In this document: piece after piece, positions 63,887 through 64,000 of the stretch | How positions within the stretch are numbered: the first letter of the stretch is position 1 | Layout of the letters: each line of letters starts with the position of its first letter | Assembly: GCF_010211755.1 (NCBI RefSeq) | Contig: NZ_PDWR01000016.1 | Location: 16,596 to 80,595, forward strand | Length of the DNA stretch: 64,000 bases | Direction: 5' to 3' | Origin: Pseudoxanthomonas sangjuensis | Lineage (GTDB): Bacteria > Pseudomonadota > Gammaproteobacteria > Xanthomonadales > Xanthomonadaceae | Made by a program: the position numbers and the translations under genes | Notes under the pieces: model-generated | Told to the model about the DNA's origin: nothing | Databases searched by the model: none | What the model saw: only the letters and a program-made list of their open reading frames with translations

Positions 63887-64000
63887 CAACTGTCTTGAGA
63901 AGACGCCTTTTAGGCGACAGCCGCCAAGGCCATCAACTCGTCCCGACGCCGTGCATTGACGATCGTCAGCAGCTTGCGCATGCAGGCTACCAGCGCGACC
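63887..64000 (-). mobile_element. IS110-type element, one end (continues beyond the window)
   Basis: The element starts inside the attC right arm with CAACTGTCTTGAGAAGACGC and continues to the window edge. It carries the transposase end on the minus strand. The other end and target duplication are not visible. Confidence 0.75.
63910..63999 (-). CDS. IS110 family transposase, C-terminal end (partial)
   Basis: 29 residues plus the TAA stop: VALVACMRKLLTIVNA followed by RRRDELMALAAVA. This is the standard C-terminus of IS110/IS116/IS902-type transposases, after the Tnp_20 domain. The rest lies outside the window, so integrity cannot be judged. The N-terminal IS110 fragment at 5.25-5.58 kb could come from a related element, but the two share no overlapping part to compare. 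Confidence 0.8.
   Translation of the reverse strand, partial: VALVACMRKLLTIVNARRRDELMALAAVA

Overview
The window is high-GC gammaproteobacterial chromosome, most likely from the Xanthomonadaceae/Lysobacteraceae (Lysobacter, Luteimonas or Thermomonas-like). The evidence is very GC-rich coding sequence, an oleABCD olefin cluster, an Ax21-type outer-membrane protein, a minimal PutA, the caa3/aa3 assembly gene order, and family-typical inverted repeats. Most of it is housekeeping sequence. The accessory material lies at the two ends.

Region 1-3.9 kb: the 3' end of dnaG, a secreted cysteine phosphatase, an S9 peptidase and an orphan Hcp. Region 3.95-9.61 kb: a run of integron gene cassettes without a visible integrase (a CALIN). 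All genes point the same way and are separated by attC sites, some intact, some long, two collapsed to 20 bp, and several degenerate. Cargo: an NTF2-fold secreted protein, a VOC protein, an ABM-like protein, four small or medium membrane proteins, a diheme cytochrome c with an unusual CX3CH motif, and an ArsR-AHSA1 pair with its own promoter and operator. An IS110 remnant lies between two attC sites. At the far right (63.37-64 kb) a second cassette is followed by an attC interrupted by another IS110 copy.

Region 9.8-13.9 kb: a metallo-hydrolase lipoprotein, a UbiM/UbiH-type hydroxylase with a perfect FNR/ANR box upstream, and a GH109 enzyme. Region 14-22.2 kb: the cytochrome c oxidase cluster on the minus strand (ctaC, ctaD, a 48-aa membrane protein, ctaG, ctaE, SURF1, a SCO-like protein, ctaA, ctaB). 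Region 22.3-30.8 kb: putA, a diguanylate cyclase, fadL, a rhomboid protease, DUF1820, and crcB-DUF190 behind a probable fluoride riboswitch. Region 30.8-37.8 kb: ctp-type protease, envC and gpmI (minus strand), then a beta-solenoid repeat protein and an M28 peptidase. Region 37.8-45.6 kb: small membrane proteins, cupin, regulator plus cytochrome b, truC, an AmiD-like amidase, and ubiB-ubiJ. Region 45.6-51 kb: oleD, oleC, oleB and oleA, interrupted by an opposing YkgJ-type gene and a repeat, with a strong terminator between oleA and oleB. Region 51-63 kb: a lipoprotein, an M16 peptidase, a small secreted protein with three 30-residue repeats behind a sigma-54-type promoter, trmL, Ax21, gpsA-secB-rhodanese, a thioesterase, and hemD-hemX-hemY.

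No rRNA, tRNA, CRISPR array, prophage or intact insertion sequence was seen. All assignments were made by reading the sequence, with no database search.
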